From positions 1 to 40,007 of the forward strand of contig CAAELE010000039.1 of NCBI GenBank assembly GCA_900756765.1: a stretch of 40,007 bases of DNA, in the 5' to 3' direction. A model generated the notes under the pieces. It was not told the DNA's origin. It was given only the letters and a program-made list of their open reading frames with translations, and searched no databases. Below are positions 17,258 to 24,204 of this stretch, piece by piece (positions within the stretch are counted from its first letter, which is position 1; each line of letters starts with the position of its first letter). Position numbers and translations under genes: made by a program. The stretch comes from an uncultured Collinsella sp. Its GTDB lineage: Bacteria; Actinomycetota; Coriobacteriia; Coriobacteriales; Coriobacteriaceae.

Positions 17258-17392
17258 CTTGGCAGAGGGACGGCGAAATATATTAAGTTTGTCGCGAGTT
17301 CCGCACGCAAAGGAAAGCACTTAATGTGCTTTCCGTCTTGCGCAGGACTGTAGAGCAGCAAACTTAATATATTTCGCCGCCCCTCTGCCAAG
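17258..17392. repeat. Copy B of the 85-bp element nested in inverted arms
   Basis: The core 17283-17367 is identical to 9-93. Its flanks form a separate, longer inverted repeat: 25 nt on each side (17258-17282 and 17368-17392) are complementary with one mismatch, and the TTAAGTTTG/CAAACTTAA core ends extend this to 34 bp. The arm sequence is unrelated to that of copy A, although both right arms run on into GCCGCCC. The whole 135 nt would fold into one long hairpin. It lies between the histidine phosphatase gene and the rplC promoter. Confidence 0.9.
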
Positions 17393-17450
17393 CCCAGGCG
17401 ACTCCACGCACTTTACCTGCGTAAACAATGTGAGTGAAATATGAATCTCG

Positions 17451-17477
17451 ATGGATACGCCCGCAGCCGTGTATACT
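17451..17477 (+). promoter_or_regulatory. rplC promoter region with shared box
   Basis: ATGGATACGCCCG, three bases, CCGTGTATACT. The same order and spacing occur before rplB at 19316-19342. TATACT (17472-17477) is a good -10, but there is no TTGACA-like -35, only ATGGAT at 15 bp. The ribosomal genes may therefore use a special promoter form or an activator. Transcription from here gives a leader of about 175 nt. Confidence 0.5.
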
Positions 17478-17588
17478 AAACAGCTGTGTGTAACCAGGGG
17501 AGTATTCTGGCTGGACAAAATGCCTGCTTAATAGGGTTGTCAGGTAGTCCGGGCGCAATACAAGACTGGGGAGCACGTCGTGTAAGTA

Positions 17589-17640
17589 GTGGTCCTCTAG
17601 GGGCGTACGCTCGGTGGTGTACGCATTGTCCCAAGACCAC
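17589..17640 (+). promoter_or_regulatory. Structured mRNA leader of rplC-rplD-rplW
   Basis: A nested hairpin is formed by GTGGTC/GACCAC (17589-17594 with 17635-17640), GGG/CCC and GCGTAC/GTACGC (17603-17608 with 17619-17624), with a 10-nt loop and an internal loop CTCTA on the 5' side. It ends about 20 nt before the rplC start. In other bacteria L4 (rplD) represses its own operon through a leader in this position; a comparable role here is an inference. Confidence 0.5.
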
Positions 17641-17660
17641 GCGAGAGTTGGGATCATATC

Positions 17661-18281
17661 TTGATCAGCATGATTCTCGGCCGCAAGATTGGCATGACCC
17701 AGGTTTGGGACGAGGACGACAACGTCGTTCCCGTCACGGTCATCCAGGCTGGCCCCTGCGCTGTCTCGCAGGTTAAAACTCAGGCAACCGACGGCTATGA
17801 CGCCGTCCAGATCGGTTTCGGCGACATCAAGGCCAAGAACGTGAACAAGCCCATGGCTGGTCACTTCGCCAAGGCTGGCGTCGAGCCTGTCCGCTTCCTT
17901 CGTGAGGTCCGCGTCGAGAACGGCGAGGAGCACAAGGTCGGCGAGGTCGTCACCGTCGCTGATTTCGGTGATGTCGAGAAGGTCGACGTCATCGGTACCT
18001 CCAAGGGTAAGGGCTTCCAGGGTCGCATCAAGCGCTGGGGTCAGCGCCGCGGTCCTATGACGCATGGTTCTCACTTCCAGCGTCACCCCGGTTCTATCGG
18101 TCAGTGCGCCTATCCTGCGCGCGTCCTCAAGGGCGTCAAGATGGCCGGTCACATGGGTAACGAGCGCGTTACCGTCAAGAACCTTTCCGTTGTCCGCATC
18201 GATGCCGAGCAGAACCTCATCTTGGTCAAGGGCGCTGTCCCGGGTGCCAAGAATGGTCTCGTCGCCATCCGTATGGCCTAA
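17661..18281 (+). CDS. rplC: 50S ribosomal protein L3
   Basis: This 206-aa L3 begins MISMILGRKIGMTQVWDEDD and contains GTSKGKGFQGRIKRWGQ, RRGPMTHGSHFQRHPGSIG and the MGNERVTVKNL end block. The start is TTG 17661, three codons before ATG 17670; both lack a strong ribosome-binding site, which fits control by the leader structure. The gene heads a three-gene unit with rplD and rplW. Its usual predecessor rpsJ is 13.9 kb upstream. Confidence 0.96.
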   Translation: MISMILGRKIGMTQVWDEDDNVVPVTVIQAGPCAVSQVKTQATDGYDAVQIGFGDIKAKNVNKPMAGHFAKAGVEPVRFLREVRVENGEEHKVGEVVTVADFGDVEKVDVIGTSKGKGFQGRIKRWGQRRGPMTHGSHFQRHPGSIGQCAYPARVLKGVKMAGHMGNERVTVKNLSVVRIDAEQNLILVKGAVPGAKNGLVAIRMA

Positions 18282-18327
18282 GGGCCCAGCCCATTTTGCC
18301 CAGCGTCATACCAAGGAGAACACTTAA

Positions 18328-18954
18328 ATGGCAAAGTTTGAAGTAAAGAACAGCGAGGGCAAGAAGGTCGCCGAGGCCGAGCTCGCCGCTGAGGTGTACG
18401 GCATCGAGCCGAACATCCACGTTATGCACCACATCGTCAAGTGCCAGATGGCCTCTTGGCGTCAGGGCACCCAGTCCGCTAAGGGCCGCTCTGAGGTTTC
18501 CGGTGGCGGCAAGAAGCCTTGGCGTCAGAAGGGCACCGGCCGTGCCCGCCAGGGTTCCATCCGTGCTGCCCAGTGGCGTCACGGTGGCGTTGTCTTCGCC
18601 CCCAAGCCCCGTTCCTACGCTAAGCGTATGAACAATAAGGAGGTCAAGCTGGCTATGCGCTCCGCGCTGTCCGCCAAGCTGGCCGATGGCGAGCTCGTAC
18701 TCGTCGACGACTATGGCTTCGAGAAGCCTTCCACCAAGGCTGCCGTCGCCATGCTCAAGGCTCTCGGCCTTGAGGGCAAGCGTCTGACCATCATCGTTCG
18801 CGATGAGGACGTCAACGCCTACCTGTCGTTCCGCAACATTCCCAAGACGTTCATCATCACTGCCGACGAGGCCAACACCTACGATCTCGTCAACAACAAC
18901 GCCGTGCTGATGCCCGCCGACATTGCCGCTCACTTCGGGGAGGTGCTTGCATAA
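18328..18954 (+). CDS. rplD: 50S ribosomal protein L4
   Basis: This 208-aa L4 lines the exit tunnel. The tunnel loop is seen as SGGGKKPWRQKGTGRARQGS followed by IRAAQWRHGG, and the C-terminal domain has VVAMLKAL-like and LVLVDDYGF segments. CAAGGAGA precedes the ATG. Its stop is directly followed by the rplW ATG. L4 is the known autoregulator of S10 operons in enterobacteria. Confidence 0.96.
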   Translation: MAKFEVKNSEGKKVAEAELAAEVYGIEPNIHVMHHIVKCQMASWRQGTQSAKGRSEVSGGGKKPWRQKGTGRARQGSIRAAQWRHGGVVFAPKPRSYAKRMNNKEVKLAMRSALSAKLADGELVLVDDYGFEKPSTKAAVAMLKALGLEGKRLTIIVRDEDVNAYLSFRNIPKTFIITADEANTYDLVNNNAVLMPADIAAHFGEVLA

Positions 18955-19242
18955 ATGACCGCCCACGAGATCATCATCCGTCCGATCGTGTCCGAGCGTT
19001 CCTTCTCCGGCATGGAGCTGAACAAGTACACGTTCGAGGTCGCCAAGGATGCTAACAAGTATCAGATCAAGGACGCTGTCGAGGAGATCTTCGGCGTCAA
19101 GGTCGTTCGCGTGAACACCCTGACGGTCAAGCCCAAGACCAAGCGCGTGCGCTATGTCGCCGGCAAGACCCGTTCTTGGAAGAAGGCTATCGTCACGCTG
19201 GCCGAGGGCGACACCATCGAGGTCTTTGGCAACCAGGCCTAA
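18955..19242 (+). CDS. rplW: 50S ribosomal protein L23
   Basis: This 95-aa L23 sits at the exit of the tunnel and docks trigger factor and SRP. Typical blocks are IIIRPIVSERS, YTFEVAKDANKYQIKDAVEEIFGVKV and VNTLTVKPKTKR. The ATG follows the rplD stop without a gap; GGGGAGG inside the end of rplD serves as ribosome-binding site. A terminator-like hairpin follows, so L23 closes this unit. Confidence 0.96.
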   Translation: MTAHEIIIRPIVSERSFSGMELNKYTFEVAKDANKYQIKDAVEEIFGVKVVRVNTLTVKPKTKRVRYVAGKTRSWKKAIVTLAEGDTIEVFGNQA

Positions 19243-19259
19243 GACTCGCTGCTGTTGAG

Positions 19260-19305
19260 TGAGCTCATGCCTCCCAAATAGGGGAGGCGAGAGCTCAAGG
19301 TTTTG
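19260..19305 (+). terminator. Terminator or attenuator between rplW and rplB
   Basis: TGAGCTC (19260-19266) pairs with GAGCTCA (19291-19297) and inside it GCCTCCC (19269-19275) pairs with GGGAGGC (19282-19288). The stem is followed by AGGTTTTG, a weak T-run. Together with the new promoter just downstream it divides the S10 operon; partial read-through is likely. Confidence 0.65.
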
Positions 19306-19315
19306 GGCGTATAAA

Positions 19316-19342
19316 ATGGACACGCCCGGAACCGTGTATACG
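19316..19342 (+). promoter_or_regulatory. rplB promoter region with shared box
   Basis: ATGGACACGCCCG, three bases, CCGTGTATACG, almost the same as the rplC box at 17451-17477. TATACG (19337-19342) would be the -10. GGGCGT (19305-19310) forms an inverted repeat with ACGCCC in the box. It drives rplB to rpsQ. Confidence 0.5.
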
Positions 19343-19421
19343 TCCGGTGTCATCGCACCCGAGGCAGAACCTCGAATCCCTGTCTGCGATGGCTAACGGA
19401 TTCCTATTGAAAGGGATTGTA

Positions 19422-20252
19422 ATGGCTGTAAAGCACCTTAAGCCGACCTCCGCTGGTAGGCGTTGGCAGACGATCTCCGACTTCTCTGAGATCACCTGCA
19501 CCAAGCCCGAGAAGTCTCTTCTCGAGCCCCTGCCCAAGAAGGCCGGTCGTAACAACAACGGCCGCATCACCACCCGCCACCAGGGCGGCGGCGTGAAGCG
19601 TCGTTACCGCGTGATCGACTTCAAGCGCAACAAGGACGGCGTGCCCGCCAAGGTTGCCACGATCGAGTACGATCCGAACCGTTCCGCTCGCATCGCTCTG
19701 CTGCACTACGCTGACGGTGAGAAGCGCTACATCCTGGCCCCCAAGGGCCTCGAGGTCGGTCAGACCATCATGTCCGGTTCTGACGCCGACATCAAGCCGG
19801 GCAACGCTCTGCCCCTCGCCGACATCCCCGTCGGTACGCTCATCCACGCCGTCGAGTTCCAGCCGGGCAAGGGCGCTGCTATCGCCCGTTCCGCCGGTAA
19901 CTCCTGCCAGCTGATGGGTAAGGAGGGCAAGTACGCTATCGTCCGTATGCCTTCCTCCGAGATGCGCCGCATCCTCGTTACCTGCCGCGCCACCGTCGGT
20001 GAGGTCGGCAACGCCGATCACTCCAACATCGTCATCGGCAAGGCCGGCCGTAAGCGTCACATGAACGTGCGCCCGACCGTCCGCGGTACCGTCATGAACC
20101 CTGTCGACCACCCGCACGGCGGTGGCGAGGGCAAGAACCACACCTCTGGTCGTCCCTCTGTTACCCCCTGGGGTAAGCCGACGAAGGGCCTTCGTACGCG
20201 CAAGAAGAAGAAGGTCTCGAACCAGCACATCATTCGTCGCCGTAAGAAGTAA
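19422..20252 (+). CDS. rplB: 50S ribosomal protein L2
   Basis: This 276-aa L2 supports the peptidyl transferase centre. Present are MAVKHLKPTSAGRR, GGRITTRHQGGGVKRRYR-like RNA contacts, and the C-terminal GTVMNPVDHPHGGGEGK with the conserved His. The start is ATG 19422, preceded by GAAAGGGA; upstream in-frame codons (from 19347) would fall in the leader and give an extra tail not seen in L2. Confidence 0.97.
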   Translation: MAVKHLKPTSAGRRWQTISDFSEITCTKPEKSLLEPLPKKAGRNNNGRITTRHQGGGVKRRYRVIDFKRNKDGVPAKVATIEYDPNRSARIALLHYADGEKRYILAPKGLEVGQTIMSGSDADIKPGNALPLADIPVGTLIHAVEFQPGKGAAIARSAGNSCQLMGKEGKYAIVRMPSSEMRRILVTCRATVGEVGNADHSNIVIGKAGRKRHMNVRPTVRGTVMNPVDHPHGGGEGKNHTSGRPSVTPWGKPTKGLRTRKKKKVSNQHIIRRRKK

Positions 20253-20284
20253 TTTCGGATACCGAGTTTTAGGAGAAAGCACTT

Positions 20285-20545
20285 ATGAGCAGAAGTCTCA
20301 AAAAGGGCCCGTTCGTGGAGACTCGCCTTCTCTCGCGTATCACCGCGATGAACGAGGCTGGCAAGAAGGACGTCGTGAAGACCTGGTCCCGCGCGTCCAC
20401 CATCTTCCCCGAGATGGTTGGTCACACCATCGCCGTCCACGACGGCCGCAAGCATGTGCCCGTGTATGTTACCGAGTCCATGGTTGGTCACAAGCTCGGC
20501 GAGTTCGCGCCGACTCGTACGTTCCGTGGCCACAAGGCCAAATAG
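20285..20545 (+). CDS. rpsS: 30S ribosomal protein S19
   Basis: This 86-aa S19 of the small subunit head starts MSRSLKKGPFV and has VKTWSRASTIFPEMVGHTIAVHDG and VGHKLGEFAPTRTFRGH. AGGAGAAAG precedes the ATG. rplV starts 14 bp after the stop. Confidence 0.97.
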   Translation: MSRSLKKGPFVETRLLSRITAMNEAGKKDVVKTWSRASTIFPEMVGHTIAVHDGRKHVPVYVTESMVGHKLGEFAPTRTFRGHKAK

Positions 20546-20559
20546 GGGGTTAACCGTAA

Positions 20560-20931
20560 ATGGCAACTAAGTCTATTGAAACTGAGGCCACCGAGGTTCG
20601 CGCCGTCGCTAAGTACGTGCGTGTTTCCCCCAGCAAGGCCCGCCTGGTGGTCGATCTGATCCGCCGCAAGCCTGTCGCTCAGGCCTTCGACATCCTCCAC
20701 TTCTGCGACCGCGCCGTCGCCGTGGATGTCGAGAAGGTTCTCCGTTCCGCCGTTGCGAACGCCGAGAACAACAACGGTCTGCGTGCCGACAACCTGGTTG
20801 TCGCCGCTGCCTATGTTGACGAGGGTCCGACGCTTAAGCGCATCCGTCCCCGCGCCAAGGGTTCCGCTTCTCGCATTCTGAAGCGTACTTCCCACATCAC
20901 CGTCGTCGTTGCTCCTCGAAAGGAGGCGTAA
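20560..20931 (+). CDS. rplV: 50S ribosomal protein L22
   Basis: This 123-aa L22 lines the exit tunnel. Blocks seen are VRVSPSKARLVVDLIRRKPV, VLRSAVANAENN and the tunnel loop PRAKGSASRILKRTSHITVVV. The N-terminal 14 residues are a short extension. A GGGGG run precedes the start. rpsC follows after 6 bp, using AAAGGAGG at the end of this gene. Confidence 0.96.
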   Translation: MATKSIETEATEVRAVAKYVRVSPSKARLVVDLIRRKPVAQAFDILHFCDRAVAVDVEKVLRSAVANAENNNGLRADNLVVAAAYVDEGPTLKRIRPRAKGSASRILKRTSHITVVVAPRKEA

Positions 20932-20937
20932 AGCTGT

Positions 20938-21648
20938 ATGGGTCAGAAAGTCTACCCCACCGGCTTCCGTCTTGGCATCACCGAGAACTGGCGCTCCCGC
21001 TGGTTCGCAGAGAAGGATTACGCTAAGACCCTCGGTAACGATCTCGAGATCCGCAAGTACCTCGAGAAGCGTCTTTCCCGCGCAGCTGTCTCCCGCGTCG
21101 AGATTGAGCGCGCTGGCGACAAGGTGAAGGTCATCATCCTCACCGCTCGCCCCGGCGTTGTCATCGGTAAGAAGGGTGCCGAGATCGATACCCTCCGCAC
21201 CGAGCTCGAGAAGGTCGCTGGCGTCTCCAAGGGCCAGCTCTCCGTCGACGTTGTCGAGATCAAGCGCCCCGAGCTCGACGCCAACCTCGTTGCTCAGTCT
21301 ATCGCCGAGCAGCTCGAGGGCCGCGTTGCCTTCCGTCGCGCTATGCGCAAGGCTGTCCAGTCCGCCCGCAAGGCCGGCGCTAAGGGCATCCGTATCCAGT
21401 GCTCCGGTCGTCTCGGCGGTGCCGAGATGGGCCGTCGTGAGTGGTACCGTGAGGGTCGCGTGCCTCTGCACACCCTCCGTGCCAAGATCGACTACGGCAC
21501 GGCTGTCGCCAGCACCACCATGGGCGCTTGCGGCGTGAAGGTCTGGATCTACCTGGGCGAGAAGCTCCCGGGCCAGCCTGTTCCCAACCCTGCACTCGAG
21601 GGCTCTTCCCGTCCTCGTCGTCGTAACTCCGAGAGGAGGGGTCAGTAG
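20938..21648 (+). CDS. rpsC: 30S ribosomal protein S3
   Basis: This 236-aa S3 is part of the mRNA entry channel. It begins MGQKVYPTGFRLGI, has the KH domain loop PGVVIGKKGAEID and the C-terminal GRLGGAEMGRREWYREGRVPLHTLRA. A basic tail, SSRPRRRNSERRGQ, ends the protein. The stop TAG overlaps the GTG start of rplP by one base. Confidence 0.97.
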   Translation: MGQKVYPTGFRLGITENWRSRWFAEKDYAKTLGNDLEIRKYLEKRLSRAAVSRVEIERAGDKVKVIILTARPGVVIGKKGAEIDTLRTELEKVAGVSKGQLSVDVVEIKRPELDANLVAQSIAEQLEGRVAFRRAMRKAVQSARKAGAKGIRIQCSGRLGGAEMGRREWYREGRVPLHTLRAKIDYGTAVASTTMGACGVKVWIYLGEKLPGQPVPNPALEGSSRPRRRNSERRGQ

Positions 21649-22151
21649 TGCTTGCCCCTAAGCGTATTCTTCACCGCAAGGTGCAGCGTGGCTCCATGAA
21701 GGGCCAGGCCAAGGGTAATACCGAGCTGCATTTCGGCGAGTTTGGTATCCAGGCTCTCGAGGCCCATTGGATCACCAACCGTCAGATCGAGGCCGCTCGT
21801 ATTGCCATGACCCGCTACATGAAGCGTGGCGGTCGTGTCTACATCACGATCTTCCCCGATAAGCCCATCACCAAGAAGCCTGCCGAGACTCGCATGGGTT
21901 CTGGTAAGGGCAACCCCGAGGAGTGGGTGGCCGTCGTCAAGCCCGGCCGCATCATGTTCGAGGTCAAGGGCGTGCCCGAGGAGGTCGCTCGCGAGGCTCT
22001 GCGTCTTGCACAGCACAAGCTTCCCATCAAGACCAAGATTGTTGCTGCTAAGAACGCTGAGCAGCGCATCGAGAAGGAGATGGCTGAGGAGGCCGCTCTC
22101 GAGGCCAAGTGGGCTGCTGAGGACGCCGCCGCCGCCAAGGAGGAGAACTAA
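21648..22151 (+). CDS. rplP: 50S ribosomal protein L16
   Basis: L16 at the A-site tRNA corridor: MLAPKRILHRKVQRGSMKG, then ARIAMTRYMKRGG and RMGSGKGNPEEWVAVVKPG. It is 167 aa against the usual 136-140; the extra 25-30 residues form an Ala/Glu-rich C-terminal tail that is probably helical. The start is GTG 21648 with GGAGGGG upstream, overlapping rpsC by one base; the stop overlaps the rpmC ATG by one base. Confidence 0.95.
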   Translation: MLAPKRILHRKVQRGSMKGQAKGNTELHFGEFGIQALEAHWITNRQIEAARIAMTRYMKRGGRVYITIFPDKPITKKPAETRMGSGKGNPEEWVAVVKPGRIMFEVKGVPEEVAREALRLAQHKLPIKTKIVAAKNAEQRIEKEMAEEAALEAKWAAEDAAAAKEEN

Positions 22152-22366
22152 TGAAGCCCGCAGAGATTCGTGAGCTCTCGGACGCTCAGCTCGTTGAGAA
22201 GCTGAAGGAAATGCGCGCCGAGCTCTTTAACCTTCGTTTCCAGATGGCCACCAGCCAGCTGGACAACACCGCTCGCGTCAACACCGTGAAGAAGGACATC
22301 GCTCGCGTCCTCACGGAGCAGCGCGCCCGCGAGATCGCAGCGGAGAAGTCCGCTGTCGCCGAGTAG
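22151..22366 (+). CDS. rpmC: 50S ribosomal protein L29
   Basis: This 71-aa helical hairpin protein starts MKPAEIRELSDAQLVEKLKE and has the LFNLRFQMATSQLDN core and RVKKDIAR-like segment. It overlaps rplP by one base (TAATG), and GGAGAA in rplP is its ribosome-binding site. rpsQ starts 16 bp after its stop. Confidence 0.95.
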   Translation: MKPAEIRELSDAQLVEKLKEMRAELFNLRFQMATSQLDNTARVNTVKKDIARVLTEQRAREIAAEKSAVAE

Positions 22367-22382
22367 GACCTAAGGAGAGAAC

Positions 22383-22643
22383 ATGACTGATTCGCGTAAC
22401 TCGCGTAAGGTCCGTACGGGTGTCGTTACCTCCGTCTCCGGTGCCAAGACCATTGTCGTCACCATCACCGAGCGCAAGCGTCACCCCAAGTACGGCAAGA
22501 TGATGACCAGCTCCAAGAAGCTGCACGCTCACGACGAGGAGTGCACGGCTGGCGTGGGCGATACCGTCCGCGTTATGGAGACCCGTCCTATGTCCAAGAT
22601 GAAGCGTTGGCGCCTCATCGAGGTCGTCGAGCGCGCTAAATAA
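22383..22643 (+). CDS. rpsQ: 30S ribosomal protein S17
   Basis: This 86-aa OB-fold protein shows RKVRTGVVTSVSGAKTIVV, ERKRHPKYGKMM, the HAHDE block and VRVMETRPMSKMKRWRLIEVVE. AAGGAGAG precedes the ATG. It is the last gene of the rplB unit; a 118-bp gap with a strong RNA structure separates it from rplN. Confidence 0.96.
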   Translation: MTDSRNSRKVRTGVVTSVSGAKTIVVTITERKRHPKYGKMMTSSKKLHAHDEECTAGVGDTVRVMETRPMSKMKRWRLIEVVERAK

Positions 22644-22670
22644 GCAGTCGCTCTTACGACTTGTACGTTT

Positions 22671-22736
22671 CCGAAGATGTGCGTATGCCTGGTTTGCATA
22701 CCACAGGCCGCCTAAAGGCTGCGCACCTCTCTTCGG
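22671..22736 (+). promoter_or_regulatory. Three-way-junction leader before rplN-rplX
   Basis: CCGAAGA (22671-22677) pairs with TCTTCGG (22730-22736), GTGCG (22679-22683) with CGCAC (22722-22726), and inside there are two hairpins, TATGC/GCATA (22684-22688 with 22696-22700) and GCC-TAAA-GGC (22710-22719). The Shine-Dalgarno GGAGGA of rplN follows 11 nt later. No full T-run follows, so translation control is more likely than termination. No clear promoter was found in the gap. Confidence 0.5.
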
Positions 22737-22761
22737 TTCTTAGTTCGGAGGAACATCTACC

Positions 22762-23130
22762 ATGATTCAGATGCAAACCATGCTGAACGTCGCCGACAAC
22801 TCCGGCGCTCGCAAGATTCGCTGCATCAAGGTGCTTGGCGGTTCCAAGCGTCGTTATGCAGGCATCGGCGATGTGTTCATCGGTGCTGTCCAGGAGGCTA
22901 CCCCTGGCGCCAACGTCAAGAAGAAGGACGTTGTCCGTTGCGTCGTCGTTCGCACCGTTAAGGAGATCCGCCGCAAGGATGGCTCCTACATTCGCTTTGA
23001 TGAGAACGCCTGCGTTGTCATCAACAACGATGGTTCGCCCGTCGGCACCCGTATCTTCGGGCCCGTCGCTCGCGAGCTTCGTGACAAGAAGTACATGAAG
23101 ATCGTCTCGCTCGCTCCCGAGACCCTGTAG
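22762..23130 (+). CDS. rplN: 50S ribosomal protein L14
   Basis: This 122-aa L14 at the subunit interface begins MIQMQTMLNVADNSGARKIRCIKVLGG and contains VRTVKEIRRKDGSYIRFDENACVVIN and GTRIFGPVARELR. CGGAGGA precedes the ATG. In most bacteria it is followed by rplX and rplE; here rplX follows after 13 bp. Confidence 0.97.
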   Translation: MIQMQTMLNVADNSGARKIRCIKVLGGSKRRYAGIGDVFIGAVQEATPGANVKKKDVVRCVVVRTVKEIRRKDGSYIRFDENACVVINNDGSPVGTRIFGPVARELRDKKYMKIVSLAPETL

Positions 23131-23143
23131 TTAGGGGAGATAT

Positions 23144-23449
23144 ATGTATATCAAGAAGGGCGATAAGGTCCAGGTTCTCTCTGGTAAGGATCGCGGCAAG
23201 CAGGGCGTTATCCTGCGTGCTCTCCCCGCCGAGAACAAGGTCGTTGTCGAGGGCGTTTCGGTCGTCAAGAAGGCCGTCAAGCCCAACGCTGCCAACCAGC
23301 AGGGCGGCATCGTTTCGCAGGAGGCTCCCATCGACGCCTCCAACGTCAATCTCGTTTGCCCCGAGTGCGGTAAGGTTACCCGCGTCGGTCACGAGAAGGA
23401 CGGCAAGAACAAGCTGCGCGTCTGCAAGAAGTGCGGCCACAAGTTCTAA
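23144..23449 (+). CDS. rplX: 50S ribosomal protein L24
   Basis: This 101-aa L24 starts assembly of the large subunit. It has the KOW motif IKKGDKVQVLSGKDRGKQG and a C-terminal zinc ribbon with CPECGK and CKKCGHKF, both pairs intact. It is full length. Normally rplE, rpsN/rpsZ, rpsH, rplF and further genes up to secY follow; here a terminator lies 28 bp after the stop and none of those genes is in the remaining 16.5 kb. Confidence 0.96.
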   Translation: MYIKKGDKVQVLSGKDRGKQGVILRALPAENKVVVEGVSVVKKAVKPNAANQQGGIVSQEAPIDASNVNLVCPECGKVTRVGHEKDGKNKLRVCKKCGHKF

Positions 23450-23477
23450 GCTGCCCGCAACATCAAGTTGCTAGCAA

Positions 23478-23509
23478 AGGCCCGGATGCCACGGCACCCG
23501 GGCCTTTTT
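23478..23509 (+). terminator. Terminator after rplX
   Basis: AGGCCCGG-A-TGCC, loop AC, GGCA-C-CCGGGCCT, then TTTTTC. A strong intrinsic terminator which shows that the ribosomal transcript really ends after rplX. Confidence 0.9.
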
Positions 23510-24204
23510 CTATCCCCACTCGATGGATTCGGTTCTGCCGTCCCGTCATTCCGGTTGCCCCACTTTTCGGTGCCGTCTCGAATCGAGTGCCGCCAGGTGA
23601 CACCCTGTCGCGTTTCGTCGGCTTCGGGGACAAAAGTCGGGACAACTCCAAAAACTATTTTCGAATTCAGGGCTTTGAGTTTTTGTTTTTGTCCCAAAGG
23701 GCGCGGCGGGATGCCTTTGGAGGCTCGATAGCGCCGAAAACGCCCGTTTTGAAACTTAAATGCCTTTTCGCGTGCAAGCCGCCAGCTGCAATAGGAAGTG
23801 AATCAACGCAGGCGGCTTTCAAGCAGTTTGCAAAACTGCAGGTCGCAGGTCTTCATTGCCAGTAGGAGAAATGAGTAGTCTCAGGTGGCTTGCCCATGAG
23901 TTGACGAACGGGATTTGAGATTACGCTGACGTCCGGAAACGCTTCGAGCACGGCGTTACGTTTTTGGGGTTTGGGCGTAGCCCCTGCACCCGCGAGCGCG
24001 GGCCTTAAGCCCGCCGAGAGGGTGACGCGTCGAAAACGAAAGGGAAAGAGAGAAGGGGCCGTCCCTATTATTCAGGTTGCGACCGAAGAAGACAAGGAGA
24101 CCCCCTGAGCCTGAATGATGCCCCACAGACCGCGTCCGACCGAGCTCAAGCCGAGCTTTTCCTGACGTCCGCCTTCGCGGAGATGATGGCTGGATTGGCT
24201 ATGG
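23510..24204. other. Gene-free stretch with several hairpins
   Basis: No frame here has convincing protein character. Visible structure: AAGCCGCC/GGCGGCTT (23776-23818), a GCAGTTT-GCA-AAACTGC hairpin (23823-23839), and GC-rich hairpins around 23974-24016 including CCCGCGAGCGCGGG. The 12-bp GGGGCCGTCCCT at 24055-24066 is repeated inverted at 24235-24246, inside the transposase remnant. The stretch looks like decayed or mobile-element DNA between rplX and the sugar island. Confidence 0.6.

Noticed and set aside
23431..23865. 144-codon frame after rplX
   Set aside because: It starts inside the end of rplX, crosses its terminator and has no protein-like pattern.
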